From NCBI RefSeq assembly GCF_040822085.1, contig NZ_CP162006.1:2232001-2296000 (forward strand): 64,000 bases of DNA. The letters run 5' to 3'. The stretch comes from Rhodoferax sp. WC2427. Lineage in GTDB: Bacteria; Pseudomonadota; Gammaproteobacteria; Burkholderiales; Burkholderiaceae_C. Position numbers and translations under genes: made by a program. Positions 51,709-62,020 of the stretch are shown here, in pieces. The number at the start of each line of letters is the position of its first letter. The first letter of the stretch is position 1. The notes beneath the pieces were generated by a model. That model saw only the letters and a list, made by a program, of their open reading frames with translations. It made no database searches and was not told the origin of the DNA.

Positions 51709-53238
51709 TCAGCGTTTGCCGCCGAAGATGCCGCCGAGCACGCCGCGCAAGATTTCTTGCCCGACCTTGGTGCCCATGGTGCGTACCGCAGACTTCATCA
51801 TGGTCTGGGCCAGGCCGTCGTGCTTGCCGCCGCGCGGGCCGGTGGTGCCGAACAGGATGTCGTTCAAACCACCCATCAGGCCGCCGCCCGCGGCCGCAGC
51901 GGGCGGTGCCATACCGGGCAGGCTGGGCGGCTGGACAGGCACCGAGGCATTGGCCGCAGTGGTTTCCGTGCGGCCCTTGAGCTTTTCATAGGCCGATTCG
52001 CGGTCTACCAGCTTTTCGTACACGCCAGCCACCAGCGAGGTCTGGATCAGCGCCTGGCGTTGCTCCGGCGTAATGGGGCCGAGCTGGCTGCCCGGCGGCA
52101 GCACGAACACGCGCTCGGTGATGCTGGGGCGGCCCTTGGCATCCAGCAGGCTTACCAGCGCCTCGCCCACGGCCAGCTCGGTGATGGCGGCTTCGATGTC
52201 CAGGCCCGGCTTTTGGCGCATGGTCTGCGCCGTGGCCTTGACGGCTTTCTGGTCGCGCGGGGTGAAGGCGCGCAGGGCGTGCTGCACGCGGTTGCCCAGC
52301 TGGGCCAGCACTGAATCGGGGATGTCCAGCGGGTTTTGCGTCACAAAGTACACGCCCACGCCTTTGGAGCGCACCAGGCGCACCACCAGCTCGATGCGTT
52401 CCACCAGGGCTTTGGGCGCTTCGTTAAACAGTAGATGTGCTTCGTCGAAAAAGAACACCAGTTTGGGCTGTTCGGGGTCACCGATTTCGGGCAGCTGCTC
52501 AAACAGCTCAGACAGCATCCACAGCAAAAAGGTCGCGTACAGTCGCGGCGAGTTCATCAGCTTGTCGGCGGTGAGGATGTTGACCACACCCTTGCCGTCC
52601 ACGGTCTGCATGAAGTCGCTGATGTTGAGCATGGGCTCGCCAAAGAACTTGTCGCCGCCCTGTGACTCGATCTGCAGCAAGCCGCGCTGGATGGCGCCCA
52701 CGCTGGCGGCGGACACATTGCCGTACTGGGTGGTGAATTCGCTGCTGTTGTCGCCCACGTACTGCAGCATGGCGCGCAGGTCTTTCAGGTCGAGCAGCAG
52801 CATGCCGTGGTCGTCGGCGATCTTGAACACCATGTTGAGCACCCCGCCCTGGGTGTCGTTCAGGTTCAGCATGCGGCCCAACAAAAGCGGGCCCATGTCA
52901 GACACGGTGGCGCGCACCGGGTGGCCTTGCTCGCCAAACACGTCCCACAGCGTGGCGGGGCAGGCTATGGGAGAGGGCTGGTCAATGCCGCGCTCTTTCA
53001 GGATGCTGGCGAGCTTGTCGCCAATACGGCCCGCCTGGCTGATGCCGGTCAGGTCGCCCTTCACATCGGCCATGAAGACCGGCACGCCGATTTTCGAAAA
53101 ATTCTCGGCCAGGGTCTGCAAGGTGACGGTTTTGCCGGTGCCGGTAGCGCCGGTGATCAGGCCGTGGCGGTTCGCCAACGCAGGCAGCAGCTCGCAAAGG
53201 GCGGTGGCATTTTTGGCAATTAAGATGGGTTCGGCCAT
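51709..53238 (-). CDS. HerA-like ATPase (DUF853, YjgR family)
   Basis: Cytosolic ring-type P-loop ATPase of 509 residues. Walker A GATGTGKT (about 30-37), Walker [12 protein letters not shown], arginine-finger region [16 protein letters not shown]. The C-terminal third is Gly/Ala/Pro-rich ([14 protein letters not shown]). DUF853 proteins are relatives of the DNA-translocase HerA but their cellular role is not established. Lies alone, divergent from yebC. Confidence 0.88.
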   Translation of the reverse strand: MAEPILIAKNATALCELLPALANRHGLITGATGTGKTVTLQTLAENFSKIGVPVFMADVKGDLTGISQAGRIGDKLASILKERGIDQPSPIACPATLWDVFGEQGHPVRATVSDMGPLLLGRMLNLNDTQGGVLNMVFKIADDHGMLLLDLKDLRAMLQYVGDNSSEFTTQYGNVSAASVGAIQRGLLQIESQGGDKFFGEPMLNISDFMQTVDGKGVVNILTADKLMNSPRLYATFLLWMLSELFEQLPEIGDPEQPKLVFFFDEAHLLFNEAPKALVERIELVVRLVRSKGVGVYFVTQNPLDIPDSVLAQLGNRVQHALRAFTPRDQKAVKATAQTMRQKPGLDIEAAITELAVGEALVSLLDAKGRPSITERVFVLPPGSQLGPITPEQRQALIQTSLVAGVYEKLVDRESAYEKLKGRTETTAANASVPVQPPSLPGMAPPAAAAGGGLMGGLNDILFGTTGPRGGKHDGLAQTMMKSAVRTMGTKVGQEILRGVLGGIFGGKR

Positions 53239-53308
53239 GGCGAGAGTCCTGACGGGTAGGGGTAAGTAAAATCTGGCCGTAGATTAAATCAATTGACAAG
53301 GAATTTTT

Positions 53309-54028
53309 GTGGCTGGTCACAGTAAATGGGCGAATATTCAGCACCGCAAGGGTCGCCAGGATGAGAAGCGGGGCAAGATCTGGACCCGCGTGATCCGCGA
53401 GATCATGGTGGCGGCACGCCTGGGCGGCGGTGACCTGAGCATCAATCCGCGCCTGCGCCTGGCCGTGGAAAAAGCCAAGGCCGCCAATCTGGCCGCCGAA
53501 ACGGTCAAGCGCAACATCGAAAAAGCCACTGGTACGCTGGAAGGTGTGTCGTATGAAGAGATCCGCTACGAAGGCTACGGCATCGGCGGCGCGGCCATCA
53601 TTGTGGACACCATGACCGACAACCGCGTGCGCACCGTGGCCGAGGTGCGCCACGCCTTCAGCAAATACGGTGGCAACATGGGCACCGAGGGTTCGGTGGC
53701 GTTTCAGTTCAAACACTGCGGGCAAATCATCTTTGCCCCGGGCACCGACGAAGACAAGCTCATGGAAGTGGCCCTGGAAGCCGGGGCCGAAGACGTGATC
53801 ACCGACGAAGACGGCGCCATCGAGGTGCTGACCGCCTACACCGACTTTGAAGCCGTCAAGCTGGCGTTGGAAAAAGCCGGTTTTCAATCCGATCTGGCCG
53901 AAGTCACCATGCGCGCCGACAACACTATCGACCTGGAAGGCGAAGACGCCGAAAAAATGCAAAAACTACTGGATGTGCTCGAAGATCTGGACGATGTCCA
54001 AGAAGTCTTTCACAACGCTGGCCTATGA
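53309..54028 (+). CDS. yebC: YebC/PmpR-family protein
   Basis: A 239-residue cytosolic protein with the family start [20 protein letters not shown] and ending [12 protein letters not shown]. Members bind DNA as regulators and have also been linked to relief of ribosome stalling at proline runs. The GTG at 53309 is right by homology and has AAGGA upstream. First gene of a compact block (yebC-purD-hemF-nadD-rsfS-rlmH), overlapping purD by ATGA. Confidence 0.94.
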   Translation: MAGHSKWANIQHRKGRQDEKRGKIWTRVIREIMVAARLGGGDLSINPRLRLAVEKAKAANLAAETVKRNIEKATGTLEGVSYEEIRYEGYGIGGAAIIVDTMTDNRVRTVAEVRHAFSKYGGNMGTEGSVAFQFKHCGQIIFAPGTDEDKLMEVALEAGAEDVITDEDGAIEVLTAYTDFEAVKLALEKAGFQSDLAEVTMRADNTIDLEGEDAEKMQKLLDVLEDLDDVQEVFHNAGL

Positions 54029-55317
54029 AAGTCTTAGTCATTGGCGGCGGTGGCCGCGAACATGCACTCGCCTGGAAGCTCAACACCTGTGCCCGCGTGA
54101 GCCAGGTTTATGTGGCCCCCGGCAACGGCGGCACGGCCCTGGACGACCAGCTCATCAACATCGCCATCACCGACGTGCAGGCACTGCGCAAGTGGGCCCA
54201 GACCGAGGGTATTGCGCTGACCGTGGTTGGGCCCGAAGGCCCGTTGGCCGCTGGCGTGGTGGACGAGTTCCGCAGCCACGGCATGCGCATTTTTGGTGCC
54301 ACCAAGGCCGCCGCGCAGCTGGAGAGCTCCAAGGCGTTTTCCAAAGCCTTCATGCAGCGCCACGCCATTCCCACGGCCGAGTTTGAAACCTTTACCGATC
54401 CGGCAGCGGCCCACGCCTACGTCGATCAAAAAGGCGCGCCCATTGTGGTCAAGGCCGATGGCCTGGCCGCAGGCAAAGGCGTGGTGGTGGCCCAAACCCT
54501 GGCCGAGGCGCACGAGGCCATCGACTTCATGTTGCTGGATAACACCCTGGGCGTGAGCCACAACGAGGGTGGTGCGCGGGTGGTGATCGAGGAGTTTTTG
54601 GCGGGCGAAGAAGCCAGCTTCATCGTCATGTGCGATGGCAAGAACGTGGTCCCCCTGGCCACCAGCCAGGACCACAAGCGCCTGCTCGACGGCGACCATG
54701 GCCCGAACACCGGCGGCATGGGGGCGTATTCGCCCGCGCCGGTGGTTACCGCCGATGTGCACGCCCGTGCCATGCGCGAAATCATTCTGCCCACCATCAA
54801 GGGCATGGAAAAAGACGGCATCACCTACACCGGCTTCCTGTACGCCGGGCTGATGATCGATGCCAAGGGCAAGCCCAAGACGCTGGAGTTCAACTGCCGC
54901 CTGGGCGACCCCGAAACCCAGCCGCTGATGATGCGCCTCAAATCCGACCTGTTCGAAGTCTTGTGGGCAGCCACCGAGCCTGGCCCGCACGGCAAGCTGG
55001 ACCAGGTCAGCCTGGACTGGGACCGCCGCATTGCCCTGGGTGTGGTGCTGGCGGCGCACGGCTACCCGATGGCACCGCGCAAGGGCGATGCCATCACCGG
55101 CCTGCCTAAAAATACCGACGACGCCGTGGTGTTCCACGCGGGCACGGTAAAGCAGGACGATGTGGTGTCCACCTCGGGCGGACGGGTGCTGTGCGTGACG
55201 GTGCTGGCCGATAACGTCAAGCTGGCCCAGCAGCATGCGTACGAAGTCACCCGTGGCATCCAGTTCGACGGTATGCAGTACCGCCGCGACATCGGATACC
55301 GTGGTGTGAAGGGTTGA
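54025..55317 (+). CDS. purD: Phosphoribosylamine-glycine ligase
   Basis: Cytosolic ATP-grasp enzyme of 430 residues, step two of purine synthesis. Starts [16 protein letters not shown]; has [15 protein letters not shown] and the ATP-grasp [16 protein letters not shown] [15 protein letters not shown]. Full length. Overlaps yebC (ATGA) and hemF (TTGA). Confidence 0.96.
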   Translation: MKVLVIGGGGREHALAWKLNTCARVSQVYVAPGNGGTALDDQLINIAITDVQALRKWAQTEGIALTVVGPEGPLAAGVVDEFRSHGMRIFGATKAAAQLESSKAFSKAFMQRHAIPTAEFETFTDPAAAHAYVDQKGAPIVVKADGLAAGKGVVVAQTLAEAHEAIDFMLLDNTLGVSHNEGGARVVIEEFLAGEEASFIVMCDGKNVVPLATSQDHKRLLDGDHGPNTGGMGAYSPAPVVTADVHARAMREIILPTIKGMEKDGITYTGFLYAGLMIDAKGKPKTLEFNCRLGDPETQPLMMRLKSDLFEVLWAATEPGPHGKLDQVSLDWDRRIALGVVLAAHGYPMAPRKGDAITGLPKNTDDAVVFHAGTVKQDDVVSTSGGRVLCVTVLADNVKLAQQHAYEVTRGIQFDGMQYRRDIGYRGVKG

Positions 55318-56231
55318 GCTTGCACACCGCTGATCGGATGCGCGCCTACTTGCTGGGCCTGCAATCGTCCATTACCACCCGCATGGCCGCGCTGGATGGC
55401 GGCAGCTTCCTGAGCGACGCCTGGGAAAAGCCCGCGGGCGAAAAACTGCAAGGGCAGGGCATTACCCAGATTCTGGAAAACGGTGCCGTGCTGGAGCGCG
55501 CGGGCTGCGGCTTTTCGCACGTCCGCGGGCCGCAGTTGCCGCCCAGTGCCACCCAGCACCGCCCCCAATTGGCGGGCGCGCCCTTCGAGGCCATGGGGGT
55601 GTCACTGGTGTTCCACCCGCGCAACCCGTATGCGCCCACGGTGCACATGAATGTGCGCATGATCGTGGCCACGCCCGAAGGTGGCGCACCCGTGTGCTGG
55701 TTTGGCGGCGGCATGGACCTGACACCCATCTACGGCTTTGCAGAAGACGCGGTGCATTTCCACCGCACCTGCCAGACCGCACTGGCCCCGTTTGGGGACG
55801 ACAAATACCCGCGCTTCAAGCAATGGTGCGACGAGTACTTCTACCTCAAGCACCGCCAGGAGCCGCGCGGCATTGGCGGCGTGTTTTTCGACGACTTTTC
55901 CGAGCTGGGCACCGACGACAGCCTGGCCATGGTGCAGGCCGTGGGGTCGGCGTTTCTGGACGCCTACGTGCCGATTCTGGAGCGCCGCCAGCATACGCCG
56001 TACGGCGAGCGCGAGCGGGCATTCCAGCTGTACCGGCGCGGGCGCTACGTGGAATTCAACCTGGTGTGGGACCGGGGCACGCACTTTGGCCTGCAGTCGG
56101 GTGGGCGCACCGAGTCCATCTTGCTGTCGATGCCACCGCTGGCCAGTTGGTCGTACCAGCATGCACCGGAGCCGGGCTCGGCCGAAGAGGCCCTGACCCG
56201 AGACTATTTGGTCGCCCGCGCATGGGTGTGA
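55314..56231 (+). CDS. hemF: Oxygen-dependent coproporphyrinogen III oxidase
   Basis: Cytosolic enzyme of 305 residues that converts coproporphyrinogen III to protoporphyrinogen IX in haem synthesis, needing O2. Near-identical blocks to E. coli Hem[41 protein letters not shown]. The TTG start at 55314 overlaps the purD stop (TTGA) and gives an N-terminus of normal length; ATG at 55338 is a shorter option. Aerobic life is implied. Confidence 0.95.
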   Translation: MSLHTADRMRAYLLGLQSSITTRMAALDGGSFLSDAWEKPAGEKLQGQGITQILENGAVLERAGCGFSHVRGPQLPPSATQHRPQLAGAPFEAMGVSLVFHPRNPYAPTVHMNVRMIVATPEGGAPVCWFGGGMDLTPIYGFAEDAVHFHRTCQTALAPFGDDKYPRFKQWCDEYFYLKHRQEPRGIGGVFFDDFSELGTDDSLAMVQAVGSAFLDAYVPILERRQHTPYGERERAFQLYRRGRYVEFNLVWDRGTHFGLQSGGRTESILLSMPPLASWSYQHAPEPGSAEEALTRDYLVARAWV

Positions 56232-56851
56232 GCCCGCCCGTGCGCCGGATTGGCGTATTTGGCGGTGCGTTTGATCCACCGCACCATATGCACGTGGCCC
56301 TGGTGCGGACGGCTCTGGCGCAACTGCAGCTGGACGCGCTGTACGTGTTTCCCACGGGCCATGCCTGGCACAAGAGCCGCACGCTCAGCCCGGCGGCCGA
56401 CCGGCTGGCCATGGCCCGGTTGGCCTTTGGCGACATCCCGGGCGTGGTGGTCGATCCGCGCGAAATTGAACGCAGTGGCCCCACCTACACCATCGACACT
56501 TTGCACGAGCTGCAGACCGAAGAACCCCAGGCGCAGCTCTACCTGGTGATGGGCGAAGACCAGGCCGCTCGGCTGCCAACCTGGCATGGTTGGGAGGAGA
56601 TTGTGCAGGCAGCTATAATTTGTGTAGCTTCTCGTGCCGATGAATCAAGCACCAGCAGGCCTTTTATGCCTGAGTTCTTGCCTGGATGCTTGCCTTCAGG
56701 CCGTTACCAGGCGCTGCAGGTTCCCCCCATGGAACTCAGCGCCACCGCCATCCGCCACCGTGCCGCCACCTCGCAAGGGATAGCCCATCTGGTTCCCGAC
56801 GGCGTAGCACGCTATATTGACCACCACCTTCTTTACCGAACCGACCGATGA
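56222..56851 (+). CDS. nadD: Nicotinate-nucleotide adenylyltransferase
   Basis: Cytosolic NAD synthesis enzyme, 209 residues. Has [24 protein letters not shown] and the C-terminal [10 protein letters not shown]. It overlaps hemF by 10 bases and rsfS by ATGA. The segment coding [18 protein letters not shown] (from 56611) coincides with a dispersed repeat in frame; it replaces the loop around the conserved hydrophobic strand before the ISSTxIR motif. The enzyme is essential, so the repeat-derived part must be tolerated. Confidence 0.94.
   Translation: MGVSPPVRRIGVFGGAFDPPHHMHVALVRTALAQLQLDALYVFPTGHAWHKSRTLSPAADRLAMARLAFGDIPGVVVDPREIERSGPTYTIDTLHELQTEEPQAQLYLVMGEDQAARLPTWHGWEEIVQAAIICVASRADESSTSRPFMPEFLPGCLPSGRYQALQVPPMELSATAIRHRAATSQGIAHLVPDGVARYIDHHLLYRTDR
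56611..56665 (+). repeat. Dispersed repeat, copy 13, inside nadD
   Basis: CAGCTATAATTTGTGTAGCTT then CTCGTGCCGATGAATCAAGC and CAGCAGGCCTTTTA; same order of blocks as copies 1 and 5. Reads through in the nadD frame. Confidence 0.7.
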
Positions 56852-57660
56852 CCACTTCTGCCCAAAACGAAACCGTTGCCAAAAAAGACACCCAAAAACT
56901 CCAGCGCGCCATCGTCGATGGCCTGGAGGATGTCAAGGCGGTGGACATTGTGGTGTTTGACACCGAAGGCCTGTCGGCCCTGTTCGAGCGCGTGATCATC
57001 GCCTCGGGCACGTCGAACCGCCAAACCAAGGCGCTGGCCGCCAGCGTGCGCGATGCCGTGCGCGAGGCCGGTTTTGCCAAGCCCCGCATGGAAGGCGAGT
57101 CCAACGGCGAATGGATCATTGTGGATTGCGGCCGCGCCGTAGTGCACATCATGCAACCCGCCATCCGCCAGTACTACCACCTGGAAGAGCTGTGGGGCGA
57201 AAAACCCATCCGCCTCAAGCTGGGTGCTGCCAAGCCCCTGCCCAAGGCCGAAGAAGTCAAACCGGCCAAGCCTGCCAAGAAGGTGCCTGCCAAAAAGCTG
57301 TCGCCCGCGGCTGCCAAACGCGCCGCCAAGATCGCCGACCGCGAATACGCGGAGAGCCTGCTGGCGCCCGAGCGTCCGGTGCTGGAAGTGGCCCCCAAGC
57401 GCGCTGCCCGCAAGACGGCTGTTGCCACGCCTGTGCCTTCCAAGACCTCGACTTCGACCCGTGGCCCGGTGAAGACGGCCGCTAAAACCGCAGCCAAGAC
57501 CGCAGTGAAGACGCCCGCCAAGACCGCAGCCGTCAAGACCGTGGCCAAGACCGTGGTCATCAAGGCCCCGATCGAGACCGTGAAGAAAGCCGCCGCCGCC
57601 AAGCGTGCTGCACCCAAGACCCCCAAAGCGCCTGCCAAACGCGCCCCTGGCCGCAAGTAA
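56848..57660 (+). CDS. rsfS: Ribosomal silencing factor with a histone H1-like tail
   Basis: The first 125 residues are RsfS (AIVDGLEDVKAVDIVVFD, ASGTSNRQTKALA, DCGRAVVHIM, YYHLEELWG), which binds ribosomal protein L14 and blocks subunit joining in starvation. The remaining 145 residues, absent from typical RsfS, are a Lys/Ala/Pro/Thr-rich basic tail (KTAAKTAAKTAVKTPAKT) like histone H1-type proteins. It may bind rRNA or DNA (inference). Frame is clean to the stop; rlmH begins at the next base. Confidence 0.92.
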   Translation: MTTSAQNETVAKKDTQKLQRAIVDGLEDVKAVDIVVFDTEGLSALFERVIIASGTSNRQTKALAASVRDAVREAGFAKPRMEGESNGEWIIVDCGRAVVHIMQPAIRQYYHLEELWGEKPIRLKLGAAKPLPKAEEVKPAKPAKKVPAKKLSPAAAKRAAKIADREYAESLLAPERPVLEVAPKRAARKTAVATPVPSKTSTSTRGPVKTAAKTAAKTAVKTPAKTAAVKTVAKTVVIKAPIETVKKAAAAKRAAPKTPKAPAKRAPGRK

Positions 57661-58140
57661 ATGAAGCTGGTGATAGTGGCCGTAGGCCAGCGCATGCCCG
57701 ACTGGGCGCAAACTGCCTACGACGACTACGCCAAACGCTTTCCGCCCGAGCTCAAGGTCGAGCTCAAGGCCGTCAAGACCGAACCCCGGGGTTCCAAAAC
57801 CCTGGAGACGATCTATGCGGCCGAGCGCGAACGCATAGAAGCCGCCATCCAGTCCAGCATCGGCCGCAATGCCCGTATCGTGGCCCTGGATGAAAGGGGT
57901 ACTGCGCTGACGACAAAAGCATTGGCGGTTAAGCTCAAGGGCTGGCAGTTGGAGAGCGACGACGTGGCCCTGGTGATCGGTGGCCCCGACGGCCTGGACC
58001 CGGCTTTTCGCCAGGCGGCCCATGAGCGCATCCGCCTGTCAGACCTGACCCTACCGCACGCCTTTGCCCGCGTGCTGCTGGTCGAGCAGTTGTACCGGGC
58101 TTGGTCGGTCAATGCCAACCATCCGTACCATCGCGAATAA
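57661..58140 (+). CDS. rlmH: 23S rRNA (pseudouridine-1915-N3)-methyltransferase
   Basis: SPOUT-fold methyltransferase of 159 residues acting on 70S ribosomes. SAM-binding knot in [11 protein letters not shown] and C-terminal [21 protein letters not shown] are canonical. Starts immediately after the rsfS stop. In related genomes maf and rng usually follow; here an ABC exporter and three more genes intervene. Confidence 0.96.
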   Translation: MKLVIVAVGQRMPDWAQTAYDDYAKRFPPELKVELKAVKTEPRGSKTLETIYAAERERIEAAIQSSIGRNARIVALDERGTALTTKALAVKLKGWQLESDDVALVIGGPDGLDPAFRQAAHERIRLSDLTLPHAFARVLLVEQLYRAWSVNANHPYHRE

Positions 58141-58157
58141 GTACCGAGAATGAACCT

Positions 58158-60026
58158 ATGCTGAGTTGGTTTGAAAACCTGGTCCATCCGTACACGGACG
58201 ACACCCCCCAGCCGCCACCGCGCGGCTTTTTTCATTTTGTGTGGGCCTGTAGTTTCGGCGTACGCAAATACATCCTGGCCATGACCTTGCTCACGGCCGG
58301 GGTGGGCGTGTTCGAGGCGCTGCTGTTCGCGATGATGGGCCGGGTGGTCGACTGGCTGGGCAAGGTGCAACCGGCCTTGCTGTGGACGCAAGAGAAGAAC
58401 AATTTATTGCTCTTGTGCGCGCTGTTGCTGGGTAGTCCGCTATTGATTGCATTGCAAACCCTGTTCAAGCACCAGACGCTGGCTGCCAACTTTCCGATGA
58501 TGCTGCGCTGGAAGTTCCACCGCCTGATGCTGGGCCAGAGCATGGGCTTTTACCAGGACGAGTTTGCCGGGCGCGTGGCCACCAAGGTGATGCAGACCGC
58601 GCTGGCGGTGCGCGATGTGTGCTTGATCCTGGGCGACATTCTGGTGTTTGTGACCATCTACTTCGTCACCATGGTGGCGGTGGTGGGGAGCTTTGATGCC
58701 TGGATGCTGCTGCCCTTCCTGGGCTGGGTGGTGCTGTACGGGCTGGCGATCCGCTTCTTTGTGCCGCGCCTGTCGCGGGTGGCCAAAAAGCAGGCCGATG
58801 CCCGCTCGCTGATGACCGGCCGCATCACCGACGCCTACACCAACATTGCCACTGTCAAGCTGTTTTCGCATGCCGGGCGCGAGGCCGGGTTTGCCCGTTC
58901 GGCGATGCAGGACTTTTTGCTGACGGTGCACCGCCAGATGCGTCTGGTGAGTGGTTTTGAGGTGGTCAACCACATCCTGGGCATTCTGCTGATTCTGTCC
59001 ACCGCCGGGCTGGCGCTGTGGCTGTGGACGCAAGGCCAGGTGGGTGTGGGCGCAGTGGCAGCGGCCACCGCCATGTCACTGCGGCTGAACGGCATTTCGC
59101 ACTGGGTGATGTGGGAAATGGCCTCGCTGTTTGAACACGTCGGCACGGTACAGGACGGGCTGAACACCTTGTCGCGCCCGCAAGCCGTGCAGGATGCGCC
59201 CGATGCGCAGCCGCTGCAGGTGCCCAAGGGCGAGGTGCGCTTTGAGAACGTGGACTTTGCCTATGGCGCCAAGGGGCCGGGTGCCCGCAAGGTGATCGAC
59301 CAGATGTCGCTGCACATCCGTGCCGGGGAAAAAATTGGCCTGGTAGGGCGCTCCGGTGCGGGCAAGTCCACCATCGTGAACCTGCTGCTGCGGTTCTACG
59401 ACGTGGAGCACGGCCGCATCCTGGTCGATGGACAGGATATTTCGCAGGTCACCCAGGAGAGCCTGCGCGCGCAGATCGGCATGGTCACGCAAGACACCTC
59501 GCTGCTGCACCGCTCGGTACGCGACAACATCCTCTACGGTCGGCCCGATGCCACCGATGCCCACATGGAAGCGGCAGCGCGGCGCGCGGAAGCCTTTGAA
59601 TTCATCCACACCCTCAGCGACCCGAGTGGCCGCACCGGCTTTGATGCCCATGTGGGCGAGCGCGGTGTCAAGCTGTCGGGGGGCCAGCGCCAGCGGATTG
59701 CGATTGCCCGCGTAATGCTGAAAGACGCGCCCATCCTGCTGCTGGACGAGGCCACCAGCGCCCTCGACTCCGAGGTCGAAGCGGCGATCCAGTCCAGCCT
59801 GTACCGCCTGATGGAAGGCAAGACCGTGGTCGCCATTGCCCACCGCCTGTCCACCATTGCGGCCATGGACCGGCTGGTGGTGCTGGACAAGGGGCGTATT
59901 GTCGAGATGGGCGATCACCGCAGCCTGCTGGCCTCGGGCGGCCTGTATGCCCGCTTGTGGGCGCACCAGAGCGGTGGCTTTCTGGGGGAAGAAGTCGACG
60001 AACCCGCAGGCATTGCCACGGTGTAG
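58158..60026 (+). CDS. ABC exporter, fused permease-ATPase
   Basis: Membrane transporter of 622 residues: six-helix permease (about 25-340) followed by an ATPase domain with Walker A GRSGAGKST, signature LSGGQRQRIAIARVM, Walker B ILLLDEATSALD and H-loop AHRLS. The type covers lipid (MsbA-like), drug and peptide exporters; substrate is not evident. ATG at 58158 chosen because earlier codons overlap rlmH. A hairpin at 60033-60055 (ATGGTTC / GAACCAT) follows the stop. Confidence 0.9.
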   Translation: MLSWFENLVHPYTDDTPQPPPRGFFHFVWACSFGVRKYILAMTLLTAGVGVFEALLFAMMGRVVDWLGKVQPALLWTQEKNNLLLLCALLLGSPLLIALQTLFKHQTLAANFPMMLRWKFHRLMLGQSMGFYQDEFAGRVATKVMQTALAVRDVCLILGDILVFVTIYFVTMVAVVGSFDAWMLLPFLGWVVLYGLAIRFFVPRLSRVAKKQADARSLMTGRITDAYTNIATVKLFSHAGREAGFARSAMQDFLLTVHRQMRLVSGFEVVNHILGILLILSTAGLALWLWTQGQVGVGAVAAATAMSLRLNGISHWVMWEMASLFEHVGTVQDGLNTLSRPQAVQDAPDAQPLQVPKGEVRFENVDFAYGAKGPGARKVIDQMSLHIRAGEKIGLVGRSGAGKSTIVNLLLRFYDVEHGRILVDGQDISQVTQESLRAQIGMVTQDTSLLHRSVRDNILYGRPDATDAHMEAAARRAEAFEFIHTLSDPSGRTGFDAHVGERGVKLSGGQRQRIAIARVMLKDAPILLLDEATSALDSEVEAAIQSSLYRLMEGKTVVAIAHRLSTIAAMDRLVVLDKGRIVEMGDHRSLLASGGLYARLWAHQSGGFLGEEVDEPAGIATV

Positions 60027-60147
60027 GTTTCGATGGTTCAAAATATTCGAACCATTCCGACGAATTGAGTGAACTTTTTGCCGGGGACAGTTTCTACACT
60101 ATCCTCCAGTTTCACCCCATAGGGCTTTACCGCCCGATGCACACTTT

Positions 60148-60711
60148 ATGCCCTTGCCCACACCTGCCTCTGCCCGGCCTGCCCGATACACCGCTGTCGC
60201 CAAGCTTTTGCATTGGGTATTGGCGCTGGCCCTGATCGGTATCTTTGGGGTGGGTCTGTACATGGCCGATCTGCCGTTCTCGCCCCAGCGGCTCAAGCTC
60301 TACAACTGGCACAAATGGGCCGGCATCACGATTTTGTCGCTGTCGGCATTGCGTTTGTTGTGGCGTATGACCCACCGCCCGCCGTCTTTGCCGGCGGCCA
60401 TGGCGCAAAGCATGCCCCGCTGGCAGCATTGGGCGCATGAGGGCACCCACTATGCAATGTACGCACTGTTTTTTGCTGTGCCCTTGATCGGTTGGGCTTA
60501 CAGCTCGGCCGCTGGTTTCCCGATTGTGGTGTTTGGCGTGCTGCCTTTGCCGGACCTGCTGGCCGCCAACAAGGAACTGGCCGAGACCATCAAGCCGCTG
60601 CACAGCCTGGCGGCCTGGGCCCTGTGCGCCCTGGCAGCGCTGCACATAGCTGCAGCCCTCAAACACCAGTTCATAGACCGTGACGGCCTGATTGGCCGCA
60701 TGCTGCCTTAA
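60148..60711 (+). CDS. Cytochrome b561 (CybB-type)
   Basis: Inner-membrane di-haem b protein of 187 residues with four helices. Haem-ligand histidines are in KLLHWVLALALIG, NWHKWAGI, HEGTHYAMYALFF and LHSLAAWALCALAALH. In E. coli CybB oxidises superoxide and passes electrons to quinone. It precedes two YceI genes, the same pairing found in E. coli (yceJ-yceI), suggesting a joint quinone/isoprenoid function. Confidence 0.9.
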   Translation: MPLPTPASARPARYTAVAKLLHWVLALALIGIFGVGLYMADLPFSPQRLKLYNWHKWAGITILSLSALRLLWRMTHRPPSLPAAMAQSMPRWQHWAHEGTHYAMYALFFAVPLIGWAYSSAAGFPIVVFGVLPLPDLLAANKELAETIKPLHSLAAWALCALAALHIAAALKHQFIDRDGLIGRMLP

Positions 60712-60736
60712 ACCTTCTTTTTTGCGAAAGCCCTTC

Positions 60737-61303
60737 ATGTCCTCTTTGTTGAAATTGTCCGCTGCCCTGCTTTTTTCTGGTGTGGCGGTTGCCGGGTTTG
60801 CACAGCAGAAGATCGTGCCCGCCCAGAGCGAGATCGTGTTTGTGAGCAAGCAAATGGGTGTGCCGGTGGAAGGGCGCTTCAAGAAATTTGACGCCCAGAT
60901 CAGCTTTGATGCCGCCAAGCTCGATGCCAGCAAGGTCAGCTTCACGGTGGACATGGGCAGTGCCTCTTTGGGCGCACCAGAAACCGATGCCGAGCTGCCC
61001 AAACCCACCTGGTTCAGCACCGTGAAGTTCCCGCAGGCCACGTTCACGTCCTCCAGCATCAAGGCGCTGGGCGGCGGCAAGTTTGACGTGGCGGGCAAGC
61101 TCAACATCAAGGGCCAGGCCCGCGATGTGGTGGTGCCCGTGGCCATGGTGCAAACCGGTGCCACCACGGTGGCCAGCGGCGTGCTGCCGATCAAGCGGCT
61201 GGCCTTCAAGATTGGCGAAGGCGAGTGGGCCGACACCTCGATGGTGGCCGACGACGTGCAAGTCAAATTCAAATTCAGCCTGACCGGCGTCGGCAAGCTG
61301 TAA
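60737..61303 (+). CDS. YceI-family periplasmic protein, copy 1
   Basis: Exported lipocalin-like beta barrel of 188 residues; signal peptide ends near GFA-QQ. YceI features: SEIVFVSKQMGVPVEGRFKK, SFTVDMGSASLG and KFDVAGKLNIKGQARDV. Members bind long isoprenoids such as polyprenyl chains. Lies between cytochrome b561 and a second YceI gene; the two share only family-level similarity. Confidence 0.88.
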   Translation: MSSLLKLSAALLFSGVAVAGFAQQKIVPAQSEIVFVSKQMGVPVEGRFKKFDAQISFDAAKLDASKVSFTVDMGSASLGAPETDAELPKPTWFSTVKFPQATFTSSSIKALGGGKFDVAGKLNIKGQARDVVVPVAMVQTGATTVASGVLPIKRLAFKIGEGEWADTSMVADDVQVKFKFSLTGVGKL

Positions 61304-61356
61304 GCCGTTTTCCCTTCTGATTTTTCCCCTTAACCCTTTCCTTTGAAAGAAAACCC

Positions 61357-61932
61357 ATGCGCCACACCTTGCTAGCCCTTGCCGCCATCGCCACCCTGAC
61401 CATGGGCACCGCCCAGGCCGAAGTTGCCACCTACGCCATCGATCCGAGCCACACGTTTGTGACGTTCGAGATCGGCCACATGGGCACCTCGACCAACCGT
61501 GGCCGTTTCGACAAGAAAGAAGGCACGGCGCAGCTCGATATTGCTGGCAAAACCGGCAAGGTTGACCTGACCATCGACGCGACCTCGCTGTCGACCGGCA
61601 CGCCTGCCTTCAACAAGCACCTGATGAGCGCCGACTTCTTCAACGTCGAGCAGTACCCCACCCTCAAGTTCAGCGCCGACAAGTTCGTGTTCAACGGCAC
61701 CAAGGTGTCCGAGATCAACGGCACCCTGACCCTGCTGGGCAAGACCAACCCGGTCACCCTCAAGGCCAGCAACTTCAACTGCTACCAGAGCCCCATGCTC
61801 AAGCGCGAAGTCTGCGGTGGCGACTTTGCCGCCACCATCCAGCGCAGCCAATGGGGCATGACCTGGGGCGCCAACTACGGCTTCCCTGACGCCGTGCAGC
61901 TGGTCGTCCAGGTCGAAGCCGTCAAGCAGTAA
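61357..61932 (+). CDS. YceI-family periplasmic protein, copy 2
   Basis: Exported protein of 191 residues; signal peptide RHTLLALAAIATLTMGTAQA. Classical YceI pattern: YAIDPSHTFVTFEIGHMG, SADFFNVEQYPTLKF, LTLLGKTNPVTLK and two Cys (NCYQ, EVCGGDF). Followed by a strong terminator, which ends the cytochrome-YceI unit. Confidence 0.92.
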   Translation: MRHTLLALAAIATLTMGTAQAEVATYAIDPSHTFVTFEIGHMGTSTNRGRFDKKEGTAQLDIAGKTGKVDLTIDATSLSTGTPAFNKHLMSADFFNVEQYPTLKFSADKFVFNGTKVSEINGTLTLLGKTNPVTLKASNFNCYQSPMLKREVCGGDFAATIQRSQWGMTWGANYGFPDAVQLVVQVEAVKQ

Positions 61933-61952
61933 TCTGCCCCCGCTTCCCGGAC

Positions 61953-61990
61953 AGCCCGCCCATCCTTGCGATGGGCGGGCTGTTGTCTTT
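61953..61990 (+). terminator. Rho-independent terminator
   Basis: A 12-bp perfect stem AGCCCGCCCATC / GATGGGCGGGCT with loop CTTGC, then TGTTGTCTTT. Closes the YceI transcript before maf. Confidence 0.85.
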
Positions 61991-62020
61991 GGGGCGCGCG
62001 CCAGCCCCGATAATTCCGCC

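Noticed and set aside
56848..57660. The basic tail of RsfS as a separate overlapping gene
   Set aside because: It is in the same frame with no stop, and no start codon with a ribosome site lies at the junction.
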